This document shows, one piece after another, positions 20,801 to 33,735 of a stretch of DNA of 64,000 bases (position 1 is its first letter; every line of letters begins with the position of its first letter). A program made the position numbers and the translations under genes. The notes under the pieces were generated by a model, which did not search any database, had not been told where the DNA came from, and saw only the letters and a program-made list of their open reading frames with translations. The stretch comes from Nectonema munidae (lineage: Eukaryota > Nematomorpha > Nectonematoida > Nectonematidae): NCBI GenBank assembly GCA_030549495.1, contig JAUIRK010000029.1:186001-250000 (forward strand). Reading direction: 5' to 3'.

Positions 20801-23800
20801 GTTTAGTGAAGATAATAAAATCAAATATGAAAAGCTTATTCCTCTCTGGTTTGAGTTTTTACAAGTTAGTTTTTTTAACTCTTTAATTTGATATTTTCAA
20901 CAGTGATTTAGTATTGTTAATTATTTTTAGTGTAATACATTATTGTAATATATAACATACATGCTAATCTATTTTCTCTTTTACGAGAAATAGATCCAAC
21001 AGATTTTTACATTTTATTTATATCTTCTCATCACTGCATATATGTTGTTTTTATCTATTAATTTAATCTGCCCTTTATTGTCTAACCCATTGGTTACTCA
21101 ACATGTACCATGTGGGCCACCTTTAAGTCCACACGGTAGTTTACATATTAGCATATTCAATTTTCATAAGTTACAATCAAATGCCAATTTAACAGTATAT
21201 ATTCTTATATTGAATAATAAAATCTGGAAGGGTGGCATTGCAGTTTTTAAAGAAATTTCAATTAATCGCTTAACGACTCGAGTCGACATTAAAGAAATGT
21301 TAATCATCTGCGTTTATAAATGCTTTTTAATACAAACCTTCTGCTTTACATTAATATCGTCTGATTAATTAGGTAGCTAACCGGGTAGGGAAAGTTAACT
21401 AAGTTTAATATAAATTTTTCTATTTTTAACACTTTCAGGCATCTAAACGTATTCGTCTGCTTTTCTTTTTTAACAGGTTATCGACCACAGTCGACTTTAC
21501 AAAAATGTGAATCGTCTGCGTTTATTAATGCTTTTAAATACAAATCTTCTGCTTTGCATTAGATATTGTCTGATTATTCTGGTCATTAACGGGTTAATGA
21601 GATTTTCTATAACTTAAAGCAGACGATTTTTATTTTATTGGAGACTGGTGTCCCATTGTACTTGAAAGAGTTAAGTGTAAAAAGTATTTGAAAAGAATAA
21701 TGAAAAAGTTAATATTTTTTTATTTCAACTTACTTTTTTTAGAAAAGATGTTCATTTATTTTAAATTTTCAAATGCAAGCATCGAATTTTATTTGAATTT
21801 TTTTATTATGTTATCTTTATATCCTTCAAAAGATTTGTAGTCCGTGAAAAATTTACGTCTATTTAAGGGTTATATAGGTTAAAGTGTTTAATAGGATTCT
21901 GATTAGGAATTAGATCTTAGTGTTGGCAATATTCGTGTCATTCATAAGGGGATTCTGTTTTAAAGTGGCGTTAGATTTTCAGTTTTTCTCTCTTTTATTC
22001 TATTTTTAGTTTTCGCTTCTTATCTTACTTTCCCTCTAGGTTTCTATTTTTTTCTGTTTCTTACATTTTAGATATTTTTATTTTAGTCATATTTTACTAT
22101 CTTTAATTTTAATATATTTTTTAAAAGTTTCTCAACAACTGTTTACGATAATCAATCATTCATATTTTGTTGTACAGTGCTATTAAAAATGGAATCAAAA
22201 GAAGAAAATAGGGCCAAAAGAGTAATTTTTAGAAAATTTATTAGGGCGAAAAAGGCGTTTATATAATAAATTACTATTGCAAAAATCAGAACTACGGATT
22301 TGGAATAAAAAACATCGCATCTGACTCCTACTAATTTTGCTATTCCGACTTCATTTCTAATAAAACATGGTTTACACAACCTTTGGCATACCTTATGAGA
22401 ACTATGCTACACTCCTAGTTGGGTGAAAGTAAGTATATTTTTATTGTTTTTTTGTCTTCATATACAACATTTTCAAAGTTTTAAAAAAAAGTAGAACGAT
22501 TTAATTCATTTAACAAAAGAGAGTATTAGAAAATGATGGTAAAAACAAAAAACTACAAATTTATAAAATAAAATGTATGCTTTTATTAAAATTTTGTTGA
22601 TTCTCTGGGAGTCGGTGTCAGCATAATTTTTGTCAAATTGGACTCCAATAAGTTCATAAATGCATTTAATTCGCCAGTCTTGGTTAAAATCAAAACATTT
22701 TATAATGTATTTAATTTTTTAGAAACAAGAAAATACAGGAATAACTTCCGATACATGGTCTCTATTTTTAGACTTTTTAAATTCCATTTCAAATGATTTG
22801 TCTAATTATGATTACCAAGGTAAACTTTTTTGTTTATTTTTCCCCACATCCTATTTAGTACTAACCTTTCATACTGTCTGTTACATACACTTATTGCTAA
22901 AATATATTTTACATTTCTTATACTTTTAAATATATTGACGTTTAACGCTATTATGCTATCTCTTGATGTTCCATGATATTAGATATATTCTAATAGCGGT
23001 TTTTTGCCATTTGATGAAGTCAACAAAAAAAATTGTCAGTACCCTTCTCAGTTTTAGTTTTCAAACGCGCATTCACTGTAAGATTTGTAGATATTTATGA
23101 CTAGAACTAACTAAACAAACCATTGAATTTATTTTACATAAAAAATTATGATTTTTATAATGTTATTATAATTGACTTTTATTGGCGGCTTAATTGAAAA
23201 AATAATTAATTTATATTTCGTTATTGCATATAATACTATGGAATAAGTTGATTAGTAAGTCCTCTATTGTATAAATGTAATTATTTTTAAAATTTTATTT
23301 CTTATTTATTTTTTTAATAATTTCAAATATTGTGATATATCTCCATAAATCCTATAAATATTCATTCAATACATGTATGTATGTTTGTTTTTATTAATTG
23401 GTAGTACTCGAGTTTTTATGCAGAATTTTTGGATCACTCTTTGTCCAATTATATTTACAATACTTGCTCTAAATTTATTTTTTTCTCATTTTCCTCAACT
23501 TTGATTTCTTCTTTGGATACTCCCTTAACCAGAATTCATGGTTAGAGGAGGACTATGCTATTTTAAATTACGGATCTTGTGAAAAGCGCCCTTCAAATGG
23601 TGATTAATTGTTTAGCATTCCAATCAATAGTTTGATTCGTTGCTGATAATCAAGCGTTATTATATGCGAAGCGTTATGTATAGATCAGCATCATCTCTCT
23701 GTGATTATGCTGAACACAGTATAGGACATACTATTGCTAGTGAGATCAATATTTTCCATCATTTGTGTCGAGTGGTGATGGAATTTTTTCGAATTCGTGA

Positions 23801-26633
23801 TTCACGAATTGTGTGTGGTGGTACATCGCACAACCATGTTTCTGATGAGTGCTGAAGAGATTTTATGAACAAGTACGCATCTTACAGTTGTACTTGAAGC
23901 AGATCAAACGTGTAATGGGGAATTAATAAAAAATGAGTAGTGTTAAATTTCCACACCAATTTATTCATCTTTCTATGAAGACCAGTCGTGGAGAAACCCC
24001 TGCCCGAGAGAATTTTTATAGCGCCTGTAGACACATGTACTCGTATAAAAAATTTCACTTATTATATTGTAATCATATATAGTTAGAGTCAATCATTTAT
24101 CTATAAAGGCAAGTAAAACTTACTAAGAATAATTCTTTAGAACACATAAAACCAAACTGAATGTATACCTCATTTAAACACAAAAATAAGGTCATTTATA
24201 ATGTATTATATTTCAAAGCCTCTCTACAAATATTACAATAGCCTCTCTAACTAGAAAACATCTCTAATTTTGTAACGGAAGTGAACCTTCATGATTGGTT
24301 TACTTTAGGTGTTATAGACAAGATTTACACATGTTCAAGGGTTGATATTTGTGATCTTGATTTTTTAAATTTTTCGCCAACTACACTTAGAGCCTAATTC
24401 TTTTTTTGAAAAAACTTCATATTTGATGCCTTTTTTTTAATAGTGGTATATCATACGGTATTTCTAAGCCCACCAGAAACAATTGCTGCTCTGGACTTTA
24501 CAGTGTGTTAGCGATGTAGAATAAGTTCCAGGATTAATAAAAAAGTGATTTCTTTGATAGTATTCCATAAATTATTTTAGCATCAAAATATATCGCTACA
24601 TAGCCCAAAAATGATTTGTGATGAGATACAAACATTTTCAACGGACATAATCTACTAATGAATAAGAACACTAATATGAAGAAATTCCTAATGTCCATTC
24701 GCTTTAAATTCCTTTGAAAAATCTCAAAAACTTGATAACATTTCGCCAAAATATCTTAAACTTGTAGATGATAGTAGAGATTTAATTGAACAAATAGAAT
24801 GGGAAAGTTTGACAAAATTAAAAAAAATCAATTGATTTTTTTTAAAAAATCGTTAAACATATGTTTAAAGCTTAAAATGAAATACTTTACATAAATATAA
24901 ATCGACCTTTTGTTAAGAAATGTATTTTGTTTTGATTTACAATCACCTGGATCTTGCACCAACCTTTAGTGCAACAGTTCGGATGATTATAAGGAGGTTT
25001 AGGCGACACTTTATATAATATATTGCATAGCAATCAGGTTTTCATATGGTTCTATGAAAAGTACTTCACAAAGAGAAATTCTTAACAATTTGTTTTTAAT
25101 TTTGTTTCTCCGACGACCCTCGTGTTGTCCTTCATTCCCCAGCCCAGAAGTTTCTACCATTTAGCAAGAAGATACGCTATACCCATTTAGATTTCAGGAC
25201 CCAGAAAGGTTAGTACGATGATGGACATGAGAAAAGATGTGTCGTGTGTGTCTAATGATGTCCGAGTAGACAAGATGCGTGAAGAGTGTAAAATAGGATT
25301 TTTAGGTCAAAAATAAATTGTCCTGAATTGATTGCAGTATTATGATTAGTCTTAAACGCTGAACATTTACACTTTTATTCGATTTACAAAATCTAATTCT
25401 CTCTTTAACAAAGCAATATAAAAATAACAGTATTTTAAAGGAAGCTATTGATCAGGATAATTTCTTACGCTTTTTCATAATTTGAATAGAATGCCTATTT
25501 TAATTTGAAATTTTATTTTTTCAATAAATTTATAAGTAAAATTTTAAGGAAATTGGTTTCGAATAAATCACACATACAGACTTTTTGAGGAAACAAATTC
25601 AATGTACATGTAAGAGTAAAAATTCCTGATAATTTATGTCAATCCTTCTTAATAAATAGGGGAATTATCCTTGAATTTTGTCGACCAATGGTGTGTGAAA
25701 GTTGTGTAAGTACAAAAATAAAAGTAAGAATCGGTTGGTTCTTAATTGTCGTAAATGTTCTTCTTGTGTAGTGTTTGTTCTTTTGTGTCGATGGGTGGAG
25801 TTTGTTTGTTAATGATTTTGTGGTCGTATCTGTTGTGTACGTATGTATGAACGATTCTTGTATATAGTTATTTAGGTTGAGTGTGTGGTTTATGTTATGT
25901 TGTATAGTGTGTTTTTATGTGTGCGTTGTTAAGATCGTGTGAGATGTGATCTGGTGAAAAGAATGTTCGAAAAGGAGCGATTTATGTCTCAGTTGTGATG
26001 GATGTAGTTCTTGTAGGTCTTTCTTCAGCGCAATAGTTGTTATTTCATCGTGCTGTGTATTTGTGTTAAGAGTGAATCCGGTTATGATTTAGAGTGCTAT
26101 GTTTCGTATTCTTTGTAATTTTTTATGTTTATATCGGAAGATATGGTTGACCACATGGTCTTTGCTAATATCCCTTTTGGCCTATTTTGTATCATTCATT
26201 CTTGCCTCTCTTCTTCTAGGCTTTTTAATAATTTCTTCAATGATCCTAAAAGTCTTGCAAAAAATGATGAAATAATTTCGGCCAAATCGATGCAATTTTA
26301 TTTTTTTTAAATGTCTACAATGTGTAAAATGAGAAAAGTTTTAGCATTCCATAAAGTAACAGATGGTAAATTAAAATAGGTTCTTTATAGTGATACTTTT
26401 TTTGTTTATATAATAAAAGACCTAAACATTTAGGGGACGATACTATCCAGGGTAAATCTATCCCTGTTTCTTTGCTACAACCTTCTTTGTATAATTTGGC
26501 CATTATTTATGATCCGAGCTTCATTCAATAAAATGATTTTGTTTTATACTTGATAATCTTACTTTTAGGTGCCTGGCCTGTTCTTATAGATCAATTTGTA
26601 GAATATGCTCAGAACAAGAAAAGTAATGCATAG
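17849..26633 (+). CDS. DCN1-like protein (DCUN1D1/2 type), exons 2 to last
   Basis: Six exons in frame: 17849-18071, 18464-18629, 20547-20677, 20749-20864, 22723-22819 and 26569-26633 (stop TAG 26631-26633), each bordered by AG and GT with matching phases. The protein reads SQQKMLSHFMVMNCASEKVA (UBA-like helices), then NLDVSDLQVLLIAWKFNA, FTKEEFCQGMYKL, FSFAKSSNQR, AIEYWKLLF, SDTWSLFLDFL, DLSNYDYQGAWPVLIDQFVE. This is the order of human DCUN1D1: a UBA-like domain, then the PONY (potentiating neddylation) domain, whose last stretch carries the acidic/Ala patch that binds cullins. It acts as a co-E3 for NEDD8 transfer to cullins. The upstream sequence SQQK matches residues after MNKLK in the human protein, so a tiny first coding exon is missing; I could not identify it. 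No break in the coding sequence is seen. Confidence 0.9.
19165..19546. mobile_element. Non-autonomous hAT element in DCN1-like intron
   Basis: Ends are CAGTGGTTCTGAACC and GGTTGGAAACCACTG, inverted hAT-type termini. The flanking 8-mers TTCTAAAT (19157-19164) and CTCTAAAC (19547-19554) agree at six of eight positions, as expected for an aged 8-bp target duplication. The inside is 350 bases of non-coding AT-rich DNA, with GCGGCACATTTGTTGAAC near the left end. Confidence 0.75.
19547..19712. repeat. Dispersed repeat, partner at about 59853-60000
   Basis: AAGTGAAGGCTTTATATCAT to CTTCTGAAGACCGTAT is similar over about 150 bases to the stretch around 59853-60000 in the same orientation. The hAT at 19165-19546 lies at the left edge of this copy, while the other copy reads CTCTAACCAAGTGAAGG without a hAT. 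Confidence 0.65.
21298..21598. repeat. Imperfect direct repeat of ~90 bp within a DCN1-like intron
   Basis: 21298-21385 and 21507-21598 share TCTGCGTTTATAAATGCTTTT, CTTCTGCTTT and GTCTGATTA with small changes, about 209 bases apart. Just downstream, near 21646, is the motif ACTGGTGTCCCATTGTAC shared in inverted form with about 10046-10064. Probably part of an old mobile element. Confidence 0.6.
25690..26115 (-). mobile_element. LINE ORF2 C-terminal relic in the last DCN1-like intron
   Basis: The stretch is strikingly G/T-rich on the plus strand, like the intact LINE at 10.6-15.9 kb. On the minus strand it gives TTTKSLTNKLHPSTQKN and, in another frame, EEHLRQLRTNRFLLLFLYLHN. This resembles the segment after the RT of Jockey/R1-type LINEs, where the common pattern is TR..L.QLR.G..P.L..YL. 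Stops and frame changes interrupt it. Orientation is opposite to the host gene. Confidence 0.5.
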
Positions 26634-26772
26634 AAACTGTCTCTTTTTTGTGCGAGTGAAATACTATCATTGTCTAGTGTTTATCTCTGCTGCATCTAAA
26701 TTTTAGACAAGGCCATACATATGAGTATGAAGTTATTCATTTGTATAACACAAATGTAAAGCTATTATTAAC

Positions 26773-26778
26773 AATAAA
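26773..26778 (+). terminator. Possible poly(A) signal of the DCN1-like gene
   Basis: AATAAA about 140 bases after the stop codon. No cleavage-site evidence; AATAAA is common in DNA this AT-rich. Confidence 0.4.
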
Positions 26779-26779
26779 T

Positions 26780-28899
26780 TTTCCTCAATTTTTCATACAT
26801 TATTTTTAGATGTAATTTTTCAATGTACATCAAGATTGAAGTTTACTTGAACAAATTACACGATTTGTTATATTTCATTAAAATATGATATGTCTACGCC
26901 TGAAGAATTTTCTGCCCGACTTTTAATTTAAATTATATGCGACCTATCATCGTCATTTTCCCGTGAAAGTCTGGTCCTCATCTAACTAGCCAGATGAGCA
27001 TATATGCGCCTGTAATATTTATTTGCTTTTCATTACCATAAAGTAAGTTGGATAATATCAACAATGATATTTTTAAAAACTAAGATAGTATAAATACATT
27101 TTGAAACCTCGATGCAGGAGGCCATTTCGAATGACAGGTGAAATCCGCTCTCGCTACTTATATACAACGTAAAAAGGTTAGGATGCTACCATATATCATT
27201 TTATCAGCTCATATGTATGCAATCTTAACTCGGATTATTGAACAGAAAATTGTGAAAAAACCTCCATTACATCTCGAAAGAAGGATCTTTTATTGGAAAA
27301 GTAAATGCATACATTATATAATAATTGCCTTAATGAAACAAATTTAGCAAACTTTATTATGCTATTCCAAACATGAGGGTTTACGTAGAGAAAAAATGGG
27401 GTGATTTATTTTTGGATTAAGTCAAAAATAGCAATACATTTCATTCTAAAAACTTTCATAGATCTCAAAATTAAGAAAATTTCTACTGTGCTCTAATCGT
27501 TTCGTTATTTTTTTACACTAAAATTATATTTCAAAAGAATATTTTGGCACTTCATATGAAGATATTTTTATTGCTAAAAACGTAACATTCATTTAAATAA
27601 GTAATAATTACAAGCATGATAACAAATTTTCTACATTTTACTTCACTCTTTACAATCAACCAGCTACGTTTACAAGACAAGAATACTTCGTTCACTTTTC
27701 CATTTTAACAAAATTTTGTTATAGTCACTTTAGTTGATAAATGTATTTTATGAATCTAAATTGAAAATCAATACATGATCCACTAAAAACAGATTACCTT
27801 ATTTATCTTAAAAATTTGTATTTTACATACTTATTACTAGGACAATAAAAATTAACAATAATTTTAATGACGATATTGTCCAAAAAAGTAAAAAAATTGC
27901 CTTTAATAAAAATAGACAAATATCTATTAGTCTAGGAGACGTTACTTTGAAATAATGTCTTCTATGGGGGCGTTGAGCAGAAAAAGTTTTAGATGGTAAT
28001 CCTATTTTTGAGCTGATGTTTACTTTTTATTATCAGCATTTCAAAGAACAGTAATTATGCCATCTACAGTTTCAAACTTAAATAACAAGTATGCATTAAA
28101 TGTGCCAAGCAAAAATAATTTTGATTTTTAACACCTACAATTTTCCTGAATTAATGTTTTATTTATAAAAATACTCTCTAAGTACATAGAAAAATGCCTC
28201 TATTGATTTTCTCGTGGCCAATTATTGCTTACAAACCTTTTCAGAAAAACGTAACAATCATTAAATAAAAATATGGCCAAATTTCACGTATAAAATCCCA
28301 AAGTTATAAACTAATATTTAACACGCCTAAGAGCAAATATATGAATTAGCTATTATCCCTAAAAAATACTATACCAACCATCTATGTATACTCTTTATCT
28401 GATCATTCAAATTTGCACTTTCAAAAATATTCTTTCCAAAGAGACTTTGTTTTTGATTCTATTGTTTCGGGTAATTATGATCTTTAGCAAAAAACAAATT
28501 TGGATGTTGTTTGGTCCCACTTCACTTTCAAGAGTTCACCCAAAGGCTTTCTCCAAAAGTAAAATGATAAAGATGAGAGGTTATTTCTTTGATGTTTTAT
28601 TTATGCCACTCAACCATGTTTTTTTGAAATTGTTGAGATTCGGTAAAAAAAATTACTTAAAAAAAGATTTTTGATCGATGTTTAAATAAAATTGTTTTTA
28701 GAACTTATAAGTGTATGAAATTTTTTTAAGTTATTGAATTTTGGATGAACGTCAAAAAATTATTCTCAAGAAACAGTAAAAAAAGTGCCAAAATTTTGCC
28801 TTCACATATTGATTACCCTATTAGCGCTGGGGCGTAAAGTGTTCCCCCCTATTTTTCTGATATTAATAAGTTTTTATAAATATTTTTAATGTTATATAT
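26780..28899. other. No gene seen
   Basis: AT-rich intergenic DNA. Small ORFs at 27138-27347 and 28384-28674 show no recognised motif and look like chance. A C-run patch (GGGGCGTAAAGTGTTCCCCCC near 28830) precedes the tandem inverted-repeat arm. Confidence 0.5.
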
Positions 28900-29790
28900 T
28901 TCAATTGTGCTGAATTCAGTGGTGATGTCTATTTTTTTTTTATGAAAATCAATCAAACCTGTCAAAAAATTTATTCTTATTTGACAGGTATCTCAAAAAA
29001 ACATTTTATTTAAATAATTATATAAAGTTTTTTATACATATATAATATACCCATTTTCAAGTAAGCTGAATTCAGAGGTGATATTCATTTTTTATGAAAA
29101 TCAATCAAACCCGTCAAAAAATTTATTTAAATATGACAAATCATCTCAAAAAGAAACTTTTTATCTTAATAATTATATAAAGTTTCTTTCACATATATAC
29201 ACATTTTTAAGCATGCTATTCAGTGGTGATATTTATTTTTTGTGAAAATCTATGAAACCTATAAAATTTTTTTATTTATTTCAAAAAGAAAGATTTTATC
29301 CAAATAATTATATAGTTTTTTACACGTATATACCCATTTTTAAGTACGCTGTGTTTACTGGTGATAATTATATGACAGCCCATGTCAAAATTAAAATTTT
29401 TATTCTTATAAAAAGTTTTTTATACATATATATTCATTTTCAAGTATGTAGAATTTATGGTGATGTTCAATTTTTATGAAATTGATAAAACGTGTTAAAA
29501 AATCGATTAAACCTGTAAATCAATGTCAAATATATAAACTTCAAAATAAATTTTACTTGCAGTATTTCTCTGGTAATTATTTTTAACTCTAGGTGTTTAA
29601 TTCACTCAAAATATTTCATTTCTCAGTAAATTATGTATCTCGATAGGACCTCCATCTTTTTTAGCTACAAATCGTTATAGTCTCTACGTCATTTCTTCTA
29701 TACTTTACAGTATGCAATTTTGCTATTCATTCTATGATGATCCTTTCTTGGTAGCTCTTTTTTCATTAGAAATTTATTTCCTACAGTTAT
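28900..29790 (+). repeat. Left arm of a large inverted repeat made of tandem units
   Basis: Five degenerate units of about 100-155 bases, each with GTGGTGATNTTCATTTTTTATG, AATCAATCAAACCTGTCAAA and TATACCCATTTT(C/T)AAG, start near 28920, 29075, 29222, 29357 and 29456. They are followed by a single-copy stretch with TCAGTAAATTATGTATCTCG and TTCTTGGTAG. The whole block reappears reverse-complemented at 38690-39770. Non-coding. Confidence 0.85.
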
Positions 29791-30719
29791 CTGCAGTTAT
29801 AGTGCGATTAGGAGCTGATAGAGCAAATATAACGTTGAGTAATAATGGTGGTGCTTTCATTGGGCAAAAACTCTTATAATAAATTTTGAAAATAGTAAAA
29901 AAAGTCCTCTCCCCAAAAATTTGAGGATGCGCGACTCTAATTTAAAAAGTTTAAATTACACTCTCTAAACAGAGAACCCTTTACCAAATACCTCAACGCT
30001 CCTTGGAGCTGTGCCCCTTCGAATTTGAGAAACACTGATCTATCTCGACTCTTAAATCATTTTTGTTTCTTGCTTTCAACCAAAACATTGTATATTAACT
30101 TTATTTAACTTAAAAATGACATAACGACAAATAAATTTTTTTTCTTCAATATCATGATTGCTTGATCTTTTGACCGCTAATGCGATATATGATAGTGTCA
30201 CTAGCAAGATCTGATTGCAGTAAACTAACAATTACAGAGTATAGAACGATGAAAAGAAATATGGAAAACCAAACAGCAATGTAATAGTTCGCCTCCATTG
30301 AATATACCTAAATAAAAGTAAAAATGTGCAATGAATGATTTCGCTAAAATTGTATATAATTTCATTTTAAAAATGTGGTATATAGACAAGAAAAAAAGGG
30401 TAATAGCGTTGGCCTCACAAATGGATAAAAGTTGGGGATTAGCAAGGTGGTTGGTACCAACCAATCGTGGTCGTTAGCATTATTCAAGGCCTTTTATTTA
30501 AAATACCTAAAAAAATCGACTTCGGCCCCTAAATTTATTAGGTACGGACTCCGACTATCCCATTATAATCACTGACTTCCACTCTCTAACCCTTCCTCAA
30601 ATGAGCGTCACGCCGAATTTCCAATATTTACAGCTCCTACGGCTCACAATCGTAAGCGTTCAAAAGATCCCCATGATCATAATTAAAATCAACAATAACT
30701 GAATAAGGTATTTAAAAAG
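29791..30719. other. No gene seen
   Basis: AT-rich. GAATTTGAGAAACACTG near 30020-30036 resembles a hAT right end, but no partner end was found. A palindrome GGTTGGTACCAACC lies near 30450. Words such as GACTTCGGCCCC and GGACTCCGACT at about 30520-30550 belong to the dispersed GAGTCGG-type family. Confidence 0.4.
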
Positions 30720-30905
30720 ATATGAAAGTTTTAACTTGACCTCTCTTCTTAACAATTTTATCAAAATTAGGAGTTAGAAGAAACTGTAAAATATCATTCA
30801 TATGATTAGTTGTTAATCTTGTTCGTTGCTTTAAATTATTGATATTTAACACTGAAAAATTGCTCTGAAAGATCATTTTGATGCATCCACAGTAAAAGGA
30901 GATGT
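30720..30905 (-). pseudogene. hAT transposase C-terminal relic
   Basis: The minus strand gives a frame with SVLNINNLKQRTRLTTNHMN followed by DILQFLLTPNFDKIVKK. This matches the hAT dimerisation region, where the usual pattern is C-E-x-x-F-S-x-(L/M)-N-x-x-K-x-(K/R)-x-R-x-x-L-T-x-x-H-L. The first part is in a broken frame, and no TIRs are linked to it. Confidence 0.5.
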
Positions 30906-33587
30906 AAAAATGGAAAACTCAACTTTTAACTCATTGAATATTTGGCGGGCTACATTAAAGCTGTATGTTTGACGGCCTTCTACTCTAGTAAACTAGTTGG
31001 ATATAGGAAAAGGGGGCGAAGAATTTAGCTTAAATTAGCATGGCATTTCCTCTATTATTATTATTATCAGGTGGCACAAACTCACCCCTTACAAATAAAA
31101 TATAATAATTTTGTTTGAACAATTATCACTTTAAGAGGGCAATAAGGTTTCTGACTTCCATTGCTGCAGGTTTCTGAGTAAAAAAGTTTAACAAACATTG
31201 AATTCTAGCTCAACGTAATAGCAAAGTAGAATACCTGTTATTCGTAACAACTGTTAAAAACGAACTGTCATCTAGAGAAATATAACAAAGTTTGAAATAT
31301 CACTACTCCAATAAGTAAAAAGGAGAATAAATACTTTAATAATGGCGGTTTTTTTATATTCATAAAAAATTTTTGCAAAACATATCTCATTAAAATGGTA
31401 AAAAAAGTAGCAATACAGGAAAGTTTGCAAATCCAAGTTGAAAATTGAGTATCAAATAGACAAAGAAGTAAATTTTAGTTTGGCTGTTTGTTACTCATTC
31501 TAAAAATATTTTTTTATTAGACTACCAGTTGGTTTGTCGAAAACTAAATCCACTTTTTAAATAAGTACTGATATGATCTTAGTTTGTAAAGCCTTTGTTG
31601 ATAAATACGGTAATGAAGGGAGGCCTAGAAATGAAATAATTGAACTCGCAGCTGAACACCTAAAAGGTTATTAGTTATTGTTTTCTCAAAGACAACTTCT
31701 GTGCGCATTAAAACTGTAGCCATTTGATTGACACTTAGCCGGCATATTTTGATCCAACAAAGATGCGTTTGCGTACTTTTCTCATAAAATGCGTTATTAA
31801 AGAGTTGTTGAATCAAGACACGCAGCATATGGCCAGCTCTTTAATAAAGACGAAATTAAGCCTCCTGATGGAATCACTGAGCTTAGAATATGTCGTTGGA
31901 AGGCTCAAGTTTTGGTTATTTACACTGTATCCCATAAACACCGTATGTTGATTGATTACAATTGATTTACTAAATTAGATGCTTATTCCGTTCCTAGTGG
32001 CGATGACAAGATTAGTTAGCTATCGCGTTCTCAGTACCTTCTAATATAAAAGATCTTATATTTATATTTAATATAAAAACTTTTATTTTTCCATAGTTTT
32101 AGCCTATAGCATTTTTTCTCTTTTCATTTCAATTTATCCTTTTCTCTCTTCTTACATTCCCTGCCCAAATTAAAATTTTCCGTTTTTATACTGAGAAAAA
32201 TTTGCCTATGGATGGAGGCCGACGAGGAAGTAATGGTCAGAATGTAAGCCGCTTGACTAAATTTACTTCCAAAAACATAATATTTAAAGCCATTACACTA
32301 TATCAATCCATATCGCTTATAATCTCCGGTTGGGGAACTCGGGGCAGAAGTACTCAAGAAAAATTTTAACGTGATCAAGAAAAGTCGCCATTTTGTTCCC
32401 TTTAAATTCTAACTTATTCACTAAATTTGCCTATTTTACTTTACTGAACTTACATTCTCACAAGAGTAGTATACTTCGCTCCTTCCTTGTACAACATAGT
32501 CTTTCACTTCTTGCAAAGAAGTGAAGAAAGTGGTTATAAGAGCACTTAAATATTTTCATTTGATAAAGAATCCTTAAAATTACTAAAAGGTTTTCTTAAT
32601 TTACCTATATTGAAGTTCATATCACGTTTGACAGCATCTTTAAATTTGTTACCAGCAATATTAAGGTTAAATTTATGAATTTGTAAATTTGCGATTAAAA
32701 TTATAAGGCTTATGAATGAGTGTCAGAGTTTTAAAACATCATACTGGGACAAAAAGGCCTTAAAGAGTCAAGGCCAATTTTTTACTAAAAAAATATTAAT
32801 ATGAAAGTTACTTTGTAAGTAAAAAACTAGTTTTGTAATAAAAAGATAATAAATCTAAGATTGTTGAACGGAAGAGAGATTATTCTATATGGCTCAGGAT
32901 TCCGTTATTGGGACAATCCCACAAAGCTGTGACATCTAGGAACTCTAACTAAACTATAATACATAGATATTTATCGCTATAGCTAGAAAATAGAAGATTC
33001 TAGGTAAATTTTGATATTAAATTTATTCAAAGAATTACAAGTTATCAAATAAAATTTTACATTATAAAGATAAGTCATTCTTATTAAAGGAAAGTAGTAA
33101 AATATATTAAAATTAATTTTAAATTTGTTACAATAAATTTGGTATTAAAAATATTTATAAGGAATTTTAAATTTTGACTAGAATGTGAATAAAAAATTAT
33201 AAAAAAAATGTTTTAAAGGAGTAAATTTTCAAAAGTATTGTTAATAATGATGATATTTTTCATAGAGAGAAAGAGCATAAACGATAATTATTGGAATAAA
33301 AAGTGCTCAGTCCACACAAATTATTATCAATTTTTTCTTTCTGTTACAGTTTAAAACGCAAAGTGAAAAAAGTGAAAAACAACAATATAACAAGAATGCA
33401 TCGATTGTGTTGTAAGTACTCCATGAGAGCTTGTGATACTATAAATTAGTAACCAAAAAAAAGTAAAAGTAGGAATGTTTTCGTGCAAATACAGTTGTGA
33501 CAAAAATCAAATAGCAAACAAGTAAGTCACTTTAAAAAACACGAGTCAGAAGTTCATAGAGTAAAGTACGAATGTATATTTCTAGAG
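30906..33587. other. No gene seen
   Basis: AT-rich DNA without a recognised gene. Around 31620-31950 base composition is less extreme and both strands hold short ORFs (KSTQTHLCWIKICRLSVN on minus), but no family is recognised. Confidence 0.4.
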
Positions 33588-33735
33588 GCGTGAGTAAGGT
33601 TGGTTAGATACTAGGTTTTGATAACTCAAGCTCTTGGGTTCGATTCTGTATCAAGGCTACTTTCTCATAGTTCGATACAAGCGGCGCAATTGTGCCTTCT
33701 CGATGAAAACACCCCCACGGTACCTTTACCTTTAT
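33588..33735 (+). mobile_element. tRNA-derived SINE, copy 1
   Basis: Head with pol III promoter-like boxes: box A TGGTTAGATACTAGG (33601-33615) and box B GGTTCGATTCT (33637-33647). The body holds TTCTCATAGTTCGATACAAG and GGCGCAATTGTGCC, and the end TACCTTTACCTTTATT acts as a simple tail. The same body is found inverted at 45518-45664, and a related one at 42327-42490. Confidence 0.8.

Noticed and set aside
23640-23855. ORF with HTIASEINIFHHLCRVVMEFF and DSRIVCGGTSHNHVSDE, faintly like an ISXO2/Merlin transposase
   Set aside because: Only a short stretch resembles the pattern and no catalytic motif or ends are visible. Not enough to call.
30403-30480. Possible tRNA-like or SINE segment with the palindrome GGTTGGTACCAACC
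   Set aside because: No proper box B and no cloverleaf could be made. No second copy was found.
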